NCBI GenBank assembly: GCA_037176845.1
Contig: JAYKXP010000038.1
Location: 1-64,000 of the forward strand
DNA from: Paramarasmius palmivorus
Lineage: Eukaryota > Basidiomycota > Agaricomycetes > Agaricales > Marasmiaceae
Reading direction: 5' to 3'
DNA: 64,000 nucleotides
Shown: piece by piece, positions 11,795-25,000 of the stretch
Numbering within the stretch: position 1 is the stretch's first letter
Layout: every line of letters begins with the position of its first letter
The notes under the pieces: generated by a model
Databases searched by the model: none
Told to the model about the DNA's origin: nothing
Seen by the model: the letters and a program-made list of their open reading frames with translations, nothing else
Translations under genes and position numbers: made by a program

Positions 11795-13486
11795 ATGCCT
11801 TTACCAGCTCGACGAAGGAGAAGTACCAAGGGTATTCAGTTCACCGTAATGGTCGTCGGTACGTCTTTGCATGGTTCCTTTGATGGCATGATCATGAACA
11901 TCGTTGGCTCTCAGGTGCTTCTGGTAGCGGAAAGACTACCTTCATAAACACCCTATGTGAACAAGAAGTTCTCAAGCACAAGGAAAGTGCCAGCCCAGAG
12001 AATGCGGCCAACGAAACCGGTGTCGTGATCAAGCCAGTCACTGTCGGTATGTCCCTATCGCTCAAGAACCCAAAGCGACATCTGATCACTGCGCACTCCA
12101 AACCAGACATCCAGGAAGAAGCCATGCGTATCAGCCTCACTATCGTCGATACTCCTGGTTTTGGGGACAACGTCGACAACAGGCTTGCGTGAGTGTTGCT
12201 TGCGCGGTCGTAAACGTGCCTCGGACGTTGCACAATTACGTCCGAGGTATCACATTCATTGAAGCTTATTCTTACGTCCCTGCTTCTAGGTTCCAAGAAA
12301 TAGTTGCCTATCTGGAACGCCAATACGACGATATTCTGGCGGAACAGTCTCGAATCAAACGGAACCCGAAATTTAGGGACAATCGAGTACACGCAGTGTT
12401 GTATTTCATCCAGCCCGGCGGACACGCGTAAGTCGCCGTCCAAATGCACAGATTTAAGGTTAAGCTAACTTCCATGGATCTAGGCTGCGGGAGATGGATA
12501 TCGTGTTGATGCAGAAACTATCCCATAGAGTCAATGTCATTCCAGTCATCGGTAGAGCAGATTCTCTCACACTTTCCGAGCTAAGGTCTTTCAAGAAGAG
12601 GGTGAGTTCTTACTAATGTACACCATCTTCTAAAGCGCCTCAATCAGCACCCACGGCATTCCAGATAATGGAGGATATCGAGCATTACAGTATCCCCATC
12701 TACAATTTTCCCTATGACGTGGAGGAAGATGATGAAGAGACCATACAAGAAAACATCGAACTTCGAGTGAGCTTTCGTATACTCTACCTAATGTGTACAT
12801 GACTTAACGCTGGACCATAGGCTTTGATGCCCTTTGCAGTGATAGGTTCGGAAGAGGAAATTGAAATTGATGGTGAGGCTATCCGTGGCAGAGTGTACCC
12901 CTGGGGCGCCGTCGAGGTCGACAACCCTGATCACTGCGACTTCGTAAGACTCAAAAGTGTGTTGTTCTCGTCAGTTTATTTCTACTCGGGTGGTGCATTT
13001 CGATGACGTTTACATGCATGGTCAGCTCGCATCTGTACGACCTCAAATCCAGTACCGAAGACGTCCTGTACGAAACATACCGCACGGAGACGCTCTCCAA
13101 ATCCATGGAGCGTGACACCTCGTCAGTTCCCCTTCACAAGTACGTTGTTGTCTTGCTGATTCTTTCTGTAGTGATCTGTCCCTCGGTCCCGGGGAGATGG
13201 CCAATCAAAGCTTCCGTTTGAAGGAGGAGCAGATTCGAAAGGAAGAGGAAAAGGTTGGTAGTCTTTAAGTTCCTTGTTGTTTGGTCCTCAAACTACTCAC
13301 TAGCTTCGCGAGATTGAACTGCGGGTACAAAGGGAGATCACTGATAAGAGGCAACAGCTTCTCGCCAAAGAGGAGTCTCTCAGGTATGCCTTGAATCTTC
13401 TGTGCGCTAGAGTAAATATTGAAGTTACCATCAGAAATCTGGAGAACCGACTTGTGGCCCAGGGATCCGTCTCCCCGACCTTCTGA
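11795..13486 (+). CDS. CDC11: Septin, Cdc11 class
   Basis: Septins are GTP-binding proteins that assemble into filaments at the bud neck or at septation and branching sites. Exon 1 gives [20 protein letters not shown]. The P-loop [14 protein letters not shown] forms across the first intron. DTPGFGDN is G3, and the G4 position reads GRAD where GKAD/AKAD is usual. The septin unique element is visible around [20 protein letters not shown] and [16 protein letters not shown]. The sequence ends in a Glu/Arg/Gln-rich coiled coil ([20 protein letters not shown]) and stops with SVSPTF at 13486. [40 protein letters not shown] and [20 protein letters not shown] are closest to what I remember of Cdc11 rather than Cdc3, Cdc10 or Cdc12. 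About seven short introns; no break seen. Confidence 0.9.
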
Positions 13487-13630
13487 TCGTTTCTTTGTTG
13501 GATACCCTCGGTGACCTGGTAGACCGAGGACTGTGAATCGTGCCCTTATCATTTGTGACTGGTCATCTACGTTTACATCTATCCTGGGAAAGCCCTGGTC
13601 CACCTATGTACAAAACTACTGTTTTGCCTT

Positions 13631-15679
13631 TTATATCGTTGCTAGCAACCTTCTGTTAGCATTCGATGTAAGGAATTCTGTGAATCGTTTTGGGAGTAGT
13701 GGACTCCGATAGAACGAAGCAAAGGAGGTCACTAGCAGTGATAACCCGGTGAAAAGAATAAGCGGACCCTGCAGAAAACACGTCAGATATATCCAAAAGA
13801 GAAGATAAGGCAACGCTTCAGTACATAGCCCTCAACGCTATACGCGAAATCCGACTTTCCAGTGAAATACCAGGTGCGAAGTAGAGAGGATGCGATAGGC
13901 GCTGATATGACGGCTCCAACTCCTTTCCCTAAAGTGACATGCGTGAGACTCCTGTGAGGTCAGGTAGGTGAGCTATAAGCGTACCAGCGCAGAAAATCGA
14001 CCACACAGACGAGGCCTGATGAGGGTCATCAGATGAGACTGTGGCAAAACGCGTCCATAAAGCGCTCCAGCTTGATGCAAGAAAGCCGTATGCGCAAGCA
14101 AATACAATCAATAGAGGGAGACCCTCTGCGAGTCCCCATAGGAGCAAGACGGAGAGGCCCGAGCCGATAGAGGACAACAATATCGAGTATCGCAAGTCAT
14201 ATCGGTCTGACAGCCATCCCATGAAAATGTAGCCAGGAGCGGAAGCACCTATACGAGGATATGCTGTAAAATGTCAAAGGATCTCTATCATGGTCTGCCT
14301 GCTCACCGTATAACACGGAAAGTACCAACGTTCCTGAGGTACTGCTCAAATTGAGGTCTGAGGCAAAAGCTGGGCATAATAATGATCAGTATGCGGTGGA
14401 CTTATAGCATGATATGCTCCATACTGGGGATATACAGAGACGGAATGATGTACGCTAACCCTTGCACGGCATTGGTGACAAAAAGGATCCAAAATGAACT
14501 AGAGCGGGCGAAGCGTGTGTCGAAGGACCTAGGGCCGACAATTTGTGCTACCGGAAGCCTGGGCTTCAGATAGGGAAAGCATGGTAGTGTAAAGATGAGA
14601 AAAGCTATGGCCTTGTAAAGCCGAGGTCAGATAATGTCTTGATCTGCGAGAACGTCGGTGTTCACCATTGCCAAAAGCGTTGTTTTAGGGCCGTTCGCGT
14701 CGAGTAACCTTTCGACGATTATCGGCATCACAACACCACCGACGCCTATCATTTAGATAAGTGAATGTCGAAGACAAGATGTCAATAATGTTACCTGTCC
14801 CAGAGAAGATGATGCCTGCCGCCTTTTCACTGCTCAATGAGAGTCGTGCAAAAAATAGAGGTAACAAGCCTACCAGCCCCTTCTTCGCGGAGAACCATTC
14901 GAACATCCATGTCGACATTGGGAAGTACAGCAAACCTAGAGCCCATCAGATCTCGGAGACTCTTAAAGCCAGGACACTCACTACCACCCAGCGAATACAT
15001 GATACCTTGTGTGAGAACGAGTTGCCACGGTTGTGTCGAGTAGGCAGCACCGACGAGCCCTGCGACTGCCATTACAAGCCCAAAAACCATAACATGACGT
15101 TTGTACCAGGGATATCGGTTCACAAAGAGAAGAATGACGACGGAGGTAAGGTATAGCAATCCTGATCCGACCGAGCCAGCAACCGCTAGCACACTCGAGG
15201 AGGCTCCGTGGTATACTTTGGTATTGTAGTAATTGAGGAAGACACCATATGAGAATGGGTACGTCCTGTGGATAACATTGAGTGAAGCTCATTTGGATGT
15301 ATACCGTCCACAAACCAAACAATCAACTCCAAAAAGAATGCACTTGCAAGGTATGCCCAGGCTCCAAAACCGGTGTCCTGATCGATATTTGAGCGATAAG
15401 TTTAAATTTCCGAAAGATATCCACCGGAACGCACCACTGGCGGAAGAGACACCGCATTGACAGGTGCGATATCGTTTTCCTTTAGAACGTGTTGAGTTCA
15501 TGCGAAGACTGAATCTCAGTGGCCTACCCACTTCGACAGATCTCTCTACAAACGACCCGTGGTCAGATAACCTGCAACGCCGCATTCAGCACGATGAACA
15601 ACCCGATGAGAGAGGCTTGAGCTTACCCGTTTTCGCGAGGCATAGTCCTCGTTTCTAGTTCAATCTCACTACCAGCCAT
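13631..15679 (-). CDS. MFS transporter, monocarboxylate-permease-like
   Basis: A 12-helix major facilitator of the fungal monocarboxylate/MCH-like group. Visible pieces: TGFGAWAYLASAFFLELIVW joined through a GTTTGT donor to TYPFSYGVFLNYYNTKVYHG, SVLAVAGSVGSGLLYLTSVV, KRHVMVFGLVMAVAGLVGAA, FARLSLSSEKAAGIIFSGTG, the mid-loop GVVMPIIVERLLDANGPKTT, the second-half motif APGYIFMGWLSDRYDLRYSI, and GLPLLIVFACAYGFLASSWS. The C-terminus ends ANRRLLATI at 13631. The substrate is not readable. The start at 15679 (MAGSEIELETRTMPRENG) is plausible, but the link from there to KENDIAPVNAVSLPPV needs either an unseen splice or one extra A near 15480, so the N-terminus is provisional. Confidence 0.75.
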
Positions 15680-15904
15680 GGCGCAGTTTGTCGTTACTGA
15701 AGATGGGGAAGAGGAACAGCTTTAGTATGTATGAGTCAGATTTTTGTCGATTCATGTATGTACGGCATCCGAAATGCCGAAATACTTCGGGAACTCTGGT
15801 CTGCTGGACGAGTTCCATCCGAGTTCCATCAAACTAGAACCTCTTTTGAACTAGACTGCGCGAGAGCGTCGGTATAAACGAAGATAGAATAGGACGCAGC
15901 GACA

Positions 15905-17900
15905 AATGGTGAGAAGGCGTGAAGGTGCTGATCAAAGGGAAAAGGAATAATTCTCGTAAGCCTCCTTTGCTTGCTCTTTGCTTCACACTTCAGTACTTCA
16001 GTCCTCAAGATTTCAACCTCGGAGAAGCCGCAGCATTTCTCCTCGAAAGGGAATGTAGTCTTAAATCAGGCTCCAGACTACACTGAGGGTAAACCGTGGG
16101 TGTGAGGTGCGTACTTCCTTTCTGTGAGAATGGTATTTTCACAAATGCCCATGAAGAAACCAACGGAACAACGAAGAACTAGCTATAAGTCGCCTAAACC
16201 GAATCTTGGACGCGCCTGAGAATCCCAAGTCTTCAAGAAAGTTCAATTGAAACCTCCCGTGATGCCCACCGTAGCACCAACAGTCAATCTTACCAAAAGA
16301 AACGAGATTCTTGATAAGTATCTAGGCCACAATATTTACTCAGCCCCGCCCGGTTCTTCGTCATGCAGATCCTGCGTACGCTGAAGGGAAGGCATTGTCG
16401 GCTCTACTATCCTCGGAGGACTCCGAAGCAGGCGGGCTTTATCATGCGGAGTTCAACCACATTCGATACCGTATCGGTCGAGACTGGCAAGAAATACTTC
16501 GCCAGATTCACATATCCAGGCAACATATCAGTATCAGAGGCCTTGGACTCGGATCCCCCTGCGTTGAATCCCGATATTTGCAGCTGAAGTGGTCTCTCGT
16601 GGTGCGTTGATGCTCCAATAGCATTGAGCTAGCAGTAACTCCATCTCACCAGTGATCTTCTCAGGGAATTTGCTCCCTTGCCAGGCTCTTGCTTAAGAAA
16701 GCTGCTTGTTGTCTTTGGTTCGAGTGTGCAATGCAACGTGATCGTTACCATCAGGTCTTTACACGAAGTCAGGACTTACGCTGACTTTACGGCGATTCAG
16801 CGGAAGAAGGATGTCAGTACGTTTTCGTATCTTCAGGTCAAGGTATTACCTGAAAAGTAGCTGAAATAGATCAAGGGTAGAGGAAGAAAGAGGAAGCTAA
16901 CCCAGAACCAACCGTGGAGACCCTATCTCGATTCTCATCGCCGCGGATGGAGACTCAAGAGGGCCTATCTTGGCAATGAAAGAAGTACAACATATATCAT
17001 ACATCATGATCAAAGCTTCGCTAGACGGCACAACGGTATCAGAAAGCCCGGGAGTTACCACACCTTCTCCAATTGAACGTTCCTTTTAGAATGCCATCTA
17101 CGCCATGAGCTATCTCTGAGAGATGAGACTACCTAGTGCTTAGGGTGAGTTGGTGACTTTCCTCCTGGGAACGCGATGTTTCTGTTCCCAAAAGATAATG
17201 ATTATGCTCCCAACGTAGATTGGACTCTTCAGAGCTTTCATCTGGAATCATACGCGCAGTCGAGACATCGCCTGACGTCGCTCGATTCAAACGCAAGTCC
17301 AACGGGTCGCTGTATCGGAACCGCAAACTCCACCGTTCATTGTAAGCGCCACAAGTCATAGCACTCGGTCCTGATGACCCTTGCAAAAGTTTTTCTCGTC
17401 GTGATGATGAAAGCCTTGCTTCTGCTTTCTCTCACGATCACCAGCAAAGATAATGACAACGGGACATTATCATGTGTTATTGGTGAATGCTCATGCTCCT
17501 TTGAGTTTCTCGATAGCAAGGTCGAGCTGTGGTATGCGATATATAGGACGCGTTCCTATCCAATGCCTGATAATGCCAATCATTGGTCGCTCTTGCAAAT
17601 CAAGACGGCCCGGAGATGATGAAAGGTCCGTCGCTATCAAAATGATTTTGAGAGGTTGAGAGATCCGTCAGCAACCGCTTTCCCAACGCTTGGCCACCGG
17701 GTGAAGTTCCTGAATTCTGGGCTCCCCGTATCCCTGACCCAAGTTTTTTTCATTTTCGTAACCGTCCTCAGCAGCTCCTGACTTACATTCGGAAGACATC
17801 CGGCGGACTGTCACCGCCCTGCCTGCCTCTTCTGTTTCAAATGTTTGGCAAAAAGATGACTCAGGCTCGGCCACCTCCTTCACCTTCCGACTTGGGTCCG
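15905..17900 (+). other. Gene-like region with broken frames, unidentified
   Basis: Coding signal appears in fragments: NEELAISRLNRILDAPENPK near 16165-16225, LKPPVMPTVAPTVNLTKRNE near 16250-16310 and running on to SAPPGSS, and DPAYAEGKALSALLSSEDSE at 16370-16430 followed by an aromatic/Arg-rich helix-like part to about 16510. The fragments follow each other almost without gaps but in shifting frames, as in TSR1. After about 16620 the signal weakens; short open pieces near 17176-17361 and 17770-18130 have no recognisable motif. I cannot name the protein. It may be one gene with base errors or a decayed gene, and the stretch past 16.9 kb could belong to something else. Confidence 0.3.
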
Positions 17901-18216
17901 GATCCGAGTTTCCAGGACTGGCTTCTTTCAGGGCGTTGGGTGTAGAGCTAGGCTACCGGCATATGTACAAAGCTACTACATACCATCTAACAGAGAAGAT
18001 TGGATCCCAGGACCTGAGTGAATCAGCTGGAGATACCTCTGAAAATCAGCATTTCGGCTTTGGGCGCTTGTTAAGCGGGATCGATCAACCATCAAGCGAC
18101 CCTGCACTGCCATGCGAATTGTCACCTTGAAAATCCAACTGGAAAGATTATGCCATTGTTATTGACTCCATAGTCCAGTTTGCAATTATCTTTCATTCCC
18201 CTTTTCCATCTTCGCC

Positions 18217-21200
18217 ATGTCGTCCGATGAAGGAGCCGGTCCCTCTGCCACATCTGGCAAAAAGAAAAGGCTTCAGGGTGCTTGTGATATGTGCAGTAAG
18301 TTCTTCGCCGTGCTCCCCAGGTTTTCTTGGTCTCATCACTGACGACATATACAGAACGGTAAGCTTTGACATCTTCCTCCAGAAAGTGCAGTCACTCAAG
18401 ATATTATGGGGACCTCTTAGGAAGAAGAGTGGGTGGCTGCTTTGTGGTCCCGTCCCCATTTGACTGACAGCTTGGTTTACAGTAAAATGTGGGGAATTGA
18501 TATAATGGCACTAATCTCTCAGAGTTTACTGAAAAACATATCTAGGCGACAGTGCAAACATGCCAGGAGGCAAATGCTCGCCTTGTATTTCATTCAATCT
18601 TCAGTGTACCCATAATGACCCCGTGAAAGTGCGTTATCCGGATGTTCGCGTTGTCTACGTTGACTCAACATCCACATCCGCAGAAACGAGGACCGAAGAG
18701 CGTGTACGTGGAACCAAACATGATACGGGGGTTGTACTGAACTCAGAGGGAAAAGATACGTGGCGTACTTGGAGGGCCGAATAAAGACTTTAGAGGAGCA
18801 GATCTCTCAGGTGCGTCCTCATTTATATGTCGAGACCATATAGTCAATTCCCTGCCATAGATCAACCGTTCCCGTGAATCAGAAAGTCCTCAACGTATAA
18901 AAGATCAACCTTCTCCTGCAAGCACTAGTTCCCCGCCTGCATCGAAGTTGACGAGGTCAAGTCCTGACTTCCCACATATACCGTCACGGTCCTCGCCTGG
19001 TCAAAGTCAACCTGCGGGATCGTCAGACGAAGAGGACCTCGCTTATTTGGCCCTACTCCAACACACGAAGAAGCTTTCTCTCAATGTGATGGAAGATAGG
19101 TTCTTTGGGCCGTCCAGTGGTTTCATGTATCTCAAGACAGCGTACAACGTCAAGAAAGAGTCAACCGGCGGAGATCTTAATGATGCTGGTAACTTCAAAC
19201 GTAGCAAGTTCTGGGCAACACAATCAGTACGGCTAGCAACTCATTCCCTTCAGATTCACGATACTTACAGGACTACCATAGTGGGAACAACCCCTTACGT
19301 TTCCTGACTACCACTTTCCGGACAGAGATTTGATGGCATCTCTCATCGCCCTTTACTTCGCCCACGTTAACTGTTTCCTACCAATCATCCACAAACCTAC
19401 GTTCGAAACTAATGTGAGGCAGGGGTTGCACTTACGAGACCAACGATTCGGCGCAACGCTTCTATTGGTTTGCGCCTTAGGTTCCAAGTTCTCCGATGAT
19501 CCCGGGGTATTCTCTGCCCCAGGTCAGCACTTGTCCAGTGGATGGAAGTGGTATGAACAGGTCCAGACTTTTCGGAGGACATCGTTCGATTCATCATCCC
19601 TGTATGAGGTGCAGTACTATTGCGTATGTCTCTTGACGTCTTTCTTGTCACTTTTTCTCATCTAATTCAGTTAGTGACGCTCTACGTCTATGGGGCGTCA
19701 AGTACAACTGCCGGATGGACATCGGTGGGGCTAGGTGAGATTGATCCTCATTTACGTCCACCCTGTCACAGGAAACTGAGATATTATAGGGATTCGTTAT
19801 GCTGTCGAGCTCGGTGTTCATCGGCGGAAGCCAGAGGGTCACGTTCTGACGGCTGAGGATGAGCAGAAACGGCGAGCCTTCTGGTGGGTATTGTCGATTG
19901 ACGTCTTGCTTGCTTCACTTACCTTCCCCTGCAGGGTTCTAATAGCGCTGGACAGATCAATAGCTGGCTTCTTGGGCCGCCCACCGTCACTGAGAGAAGA
20001 AGAGTAATTGCAAGCATCCATATCAAGGTTGGAAGCAGACTGACATAAATCTTACAGTTTCGATACCGAATTACCTATCGACTGCGACGACGAGTACTGG
20101 GAGAATCCGGATCCGGATCTCGCATTCAAACAACCAGCTCACATACCTTCTCGATCTAGTGCATTTATATCGTTGGTAAAACTCTACGATATCAGCGCAT
20201 TTGCTATGCGAAACATCTATTCCATCAAGAAGTCCAAGGTCATCTCGGGGTTGTTCGGTGACCAATGGGAGCAGAAGATCATTGCAGAAATAACCTCTGC
20301 GATGAATGAATGGCTGCATTCGCTACCAGACCACCGTGAGTCATCTTCATCCATCATCAAAATGTACATGAAACTGACAAGGTTTAGTTCAATGGAACCC
20401 GGACCGGAAGCCCACCAAAGATGCGTTTTACTCGCAAACGGTCTACCTCCACACTATCTACTACGACACTCAGATTCAAATTCACAAGGCGTTTTGCGAG
20501 AAACATAGTCAGCTATCGTTCCCTGCAATACTGATGTGTTCAAAGGCTGCGAGGATGTGTGTAGACATCCTGGAGACTCACCTTGAATACGGCCCTCTAG
20601 GGATGCCTGAAACAATTGTATGTCGTTTTTGTCCCTGACACTCCCACGCCAACGCTGATCTCCCGCAAAGTGCGCGGCATACAATGCAGGCGTTGCTTTG
20701 CTTACTGATATTTGGCGAAGTAAACACAGTGGACTGAAAACTGACAAGATGATGGAAGATGCTGAGAGAGCCCTGGGAATACTCCAAGCTTTGGAAGAGA
20801 GGTGAGCTGGAATCTCCTGAATTGCTTGCGTTGTTATCAATATTTTCCTAGGTGGTCACTAGCAGGCCGTTTTCGGTAAGTTTCGTCTTCATCAGCGCTG
20901 TATCACGAGCTAATGATACAATCAGTGATTTCTTAGGCGACCTCGCCCGAGGACTAGAGTTCTCAGGAGCTGAGTCGTCAGGAAAAAGACAGTCGAGTCT
21001 AGGGTTCGAGGGAAAGGACGTTCGAGAATCATGGAACTTGGATCATTCTCAAAGTGCCGGCCTCTACCCGACGCAGACTGAAGTATCTTCACCAGCCCAA
21101 TACGCGGCACAGACCAACTACTATCCGCAGCAGCCACAACAACCGCCACACCCTCGATACCATCACAACCCCTCAATACCTTCCATAGCTCACACCAACC

Positions 21201-21770
21201 GGAAAATCTCTCCAATGGTACCTCCGCCGAACCAAGCACAGTACTCGTACGATTACCCAACTTCCACTGTCCAGATGGGTCAACGGGAACAATACGGTGG
21301 CCAGCTGGAAAGCGCTGGATATTCGCGGTCGAGTTCCACTGATTCCAGTCAGAGTCAGATGGTCATGAATCATCCCACGCAGTATAATCAGGGGTACGCA
21401 GATCAGCCTGTGTATCAAGACGTTGGTATGGCCACCACCAACGCTGGGAGTATCCCTCAAGATCAAAATCGGCATGCCCAGCAAGCACGATACATGCAAG
21501 ATACTTCTGGGATGACTCCGGTCAATCAAGGCCAGAACTATGGGCACGCCATTCATCACCATCCAAATATCAGCGGTTGGCAAGGCGGGCAACACCCAAC
21601 CCATTACGGTGGATATAAGTAAGATTGTCGCCTGCTCTGTTACTTCTCGGCTAACATCACTCCCTTTCAGTTTCGACGATATGGGCCATTACATTGAAAG
21701 CATGGCTTACTTGAACGGTTTTATGGACAGGAATTCCGAAATGAACTATGCCAATGTTAATGCTAGCTGA
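18217..21770 (+). CDS. Zn2Cys6 transcription factor with fungal_trans domain
   Basis: A nuclear regulator of the fungal binuclear-zinc-cluster class. Exon 1 starts at 18217 and ends inside the cluster (CDMC). Three microexons, 18355-18358, 18421-18428 and 18483-18488, supply KRKKIK, and the exon at 18546 resumes with CDSANMPGGKCSPCISFNLQ then CTH. The result is a perfect CX2CX6CX9CX2CX6C. A short coiled-coil linker follows (VAYLEGRIKTLEEQISQ), then a Ser/Pro linker. The fungal-specific domain includes LIALYFAHVNCFLPIIHKPT, RFGATLLLVCALGSKFSD, VTLYVYGASSTTAGW, a GLGIRYAVELGVHRRK-type join, and RRAFWVLIALDRSIAGFLGR then PPS. The tail is rich in Gln, Tyr, His and Pro (21060-21620) and looks like an activation region; it ends EMNYANVNAS at 21770. 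Its targets are unknown. Confidence 0.87.
18355..18488 (+). other. Three microexons (4, 8 and 6 nt) inside the zinc cluster
   Basis: Exon 1 ends at 18295 after TGC-A. The AACG at 18355-18358, GAAGAAGA at 18421-18428 and TAAAAT at 18483-18488 are each preceded by AG and followed by GT. They are separated by introns of 59, 62, 54 and 57 nt, the normal size here. Joined to the GC at 18546 they give codons for K-R-K-K-I-K-C, exactly the six residues required between the second and third cysteines. No other combination I tried restores the cluster. Confidence 0.8.
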
Positions 21771-22094
21771 TATGCTGATATGTACTATGTCCGATCTCCA
21801 TCTATCTATCGACTCTTGCTGTGTGTATTTTTTCCTTGTATTTGTTGAATGTGTACTGTATTCCCTCGGTTCATTAATTGTCAAACACACTTTATATTTC
21901 TGGTGTCGTACGACAGAATCATGAAGGAAGTTATGAGTATGTATGGTGGAATCTACGCGTACTGGTATGATTCCGAGTGATAAAAAAAGTTTAACGATGT
22001 TGAGCCTGTTCGAGGGAGCCTTGACCATGGCATGCAAATGCAGCCAGTTGTTAACGAAACCCGAACTGTCCTCCGAGGACAGACTTAGCAGGCG
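21771..22094. other. Convergent intergenic region, no gene seen
   Basis: 324 bp between the 3' ends of the plus-strand regulator and the minus-strand ATPase. It is AT-rich and presumably holds both 3' untranslated regions. Nothing else is visible. Confidence 0.5.
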
Positions 22095-25000
22095 TCAGCT
22101 CCTTCCCTCGACTGTGCTGGTGGTGAAGTACCTCTCAAACGCTACCTTCTCAATATCAACCAAGTCACTCTTGCCACCCGTATTCGCATATTTCCTCCTA
22201 AAGTAGATTCTCTTGGCCCATTTCCACGACTCGACGCCCATGAAGAACAGAATTGCCGCGATGAATACAATGCCCCATTCCCAGGTGATGCCCTTGTGCT
22301 TGAACACCGTGTCGTTGATGACTGGAATGTAGAGCACAGGGAAGATGGTGATGAAGCCTGCGCAGATGGACCAGAAGAGGAACTTATTGCGCCAGACGTC
22401 GAACATCCACTGCGTAAAGTATTTCTTGGAGCCAGGCTGCATGCGGAAGAAAGAACGGCGCATGTCCACCATCTGCCAGGCAAGGAAGAGCGCAAACCAG
22501 GTCAGGCAGGCGAAGCAAGTCGCCCGGGCTCGGAATATGGTGTCGCAGCTTTCCGAGTAGGTGTCATTGCAGTTCGAGCCACGATTGCCATCTCCGAAAA
22601 CATCAAGGACAAGAGTGAAGGATGTAAGACATAGGGCAGCAATCCAAAGTCCATATACGACCATATCAGCTAGGACTTCGAGGGTGAAGACACCTCGTTT
22701 GAGCTACAGTGAGTCAGCAATCATATACTAATGTAGTAGGAATGGGTTGACATACATCTTGTGGTGGCCGCTGCATCACATCTGGAGCCGCGATTTCGAA
22801 ACCAAGACCCATGTCAGGTACACTGGAAGTAACCATGATAATCCACATAACCTCCACAGGTGAGAGCGGAAACACGGAGAGCCCAGTGCTATCCTTAAAC
22901 ACGAGACCAATGAGCAAAGTACAGGCTTGTGCAATGTTCTCCGCGAGTAGATGTAGGATGAACTTTTGAATATTATCGAACATGCGGCGACCCTCTTCTA
23001 TGGCGTTGAGAATCGATGCGAAATTGTCGTCGGTCAAGACAATATCGGATGCGTCTTTGGCTACGTCTGACCCAGAACCCATACCAATACCCACGTCAGC
23101 GCGCTTGAGCGAGGGAGAGTCATTTACACCGTCGCCGGTCTGGTGGCTATCAGTAAAACGTCATGAGTGTCACGATTCAGGAAGCTTACCATGGCAGCGA
23201 AAGCCTTCCGTCGATGCAGAGCTTCAATCATTCGAACTTTGGTGCTCGGCGCACAGCGTGCAATAACCAATGGCAATAACGGAAGCTTGTCAATCTCGTC
23301 GTCACTGAGTTTGTCAAACTGGGCCGCGGTCATGACCATTGCATCGGTGACGTCCTTGGCTAGAGTACCCATGTTTGACGGGAGGATACCAACTTCTGCA
23401 GCAATTGCTCGGGCCTATATATAGGATATGGTCAACAACTCCAAGTCAAGCCTTTTAGAGATAGAAGAGTAGACTGACAGTACCAGGATGATCACCAGTA
23501 AGCATGTGGACTTGAATTCCGGCTCTCTGGCATTGGCGGACAGATGGAGCAGACTCGGGCCTGGGTGGATCATAAAGACCGACTAGACCGCGGAAGATCA
23601 AATCGTCTTCAACCTCGTCCCGGTCCACTTCTTCACCCTTGACAACCTTGCCTTCCCAAGGCTTGCTCGCTAGCGCTAAAACTCGAAGACCCATAGCCGC
23701 TAGAGATTCCATATTCTGGAGGATGTTTTCACGGATCTCGTCGGTCATGGCGGATTCGCTTTCGCCAAGGAAGATCGAGGTACAGGAATACAGAACTCTC
23801 TCCACAGCACCCTTTGTGAACACAAACTTGTCCGACGATTCAACATCTTCAAAGATGACAGACATCTTCTTGACATCGGAATCGAATGGGAACTCTGCAA
23901 CTTGCCTCCACTTGGGGTGTTCACCCTGGGTGAACCTGAGACGGTTCCAGTTGAATCGAGAAGCGAAGACTTGGATAGCGATTTCGGTGGGATCGCCTCG
24001 AGCGTTCCAAGCCCCCTCGTTAGTTTTGTGGACGTTCGCCAGGTTGGCCAAGGACGCCACCTTCAAAAACTCCAAGAGATGCAGATTGTTATCCAAAAGT
24101 TCCTCGGCGGACCAGGACTTTTCGTCGTTGTCAGAATCGGAATCATCTTTGTTTGGTGACTTGGAGGTGAAGGCAAGTTCGCCAACGGTGGGATCAAATG
24201 GTGAGTCTGTGGTTTTGATGGAATATGTGCCTTTGGCAGGGATCCAGGCCTTCTTTACGATCATTTTGCCTTGGGTAAGAGTCCCGGTCTTGTCAGAGCA
24301 GATATCTATACACATGTCAGCTATCGTGATAAGACCAGCTTCATGAATTGCATACCTGTGACTGCACCCAATGCTTCGAGCGACCTCAGGTTGCGAACGA
24401 TGACATGCCTCTCAACCATACGCTTAGTTCCAGCGGCCATGGTGATGGTCAGGACAACGATGAGCGACGCAGGGATCATAGAAAGGCCGGTTGCGACAGC
24501 ATAGATAATGACTTCTTGGTCGTTGGAGAATTCGTTGGCTGCGAGAACGATGATTGCGCATACGACAGCAATGCCTAAAAGCAGGAGCGCCAAACGAGAG
24601 AGCTTCTTCTGGAGCGGAGTGCCAACGTTGACACCCAAGAACCGTCCGATAGCATCTGCAGCGGTCAAACCCCACGCTTGAGCATATCTGTGTGGCCCAG
24701 CGCTACCATCTGGCTTGCGCTTCACCGGACGTCGTCGAACACCCTTTTGTCGAAGAGACATGGCGATAGATCCAATCTCGGTGTACATGCCGGTAGCGAA
24801 CACGACACCTCGAGCGCGGCCTTTGGTCACGGTGGAGGAACTGAAGGCGATGTTGAGGCGATCGCCTGGACCAGTGTCATCGTTGAACTTTGCACCGGCG
24901 TCTTTGGCAACAGGAAGTGATTCGCCAGTCAAAAGGGCTTCGTCGGTTTCAAAGTTGACCGCCTCAATCAGACTGTGTAGCAGAGTTAGATTTGATCGAC

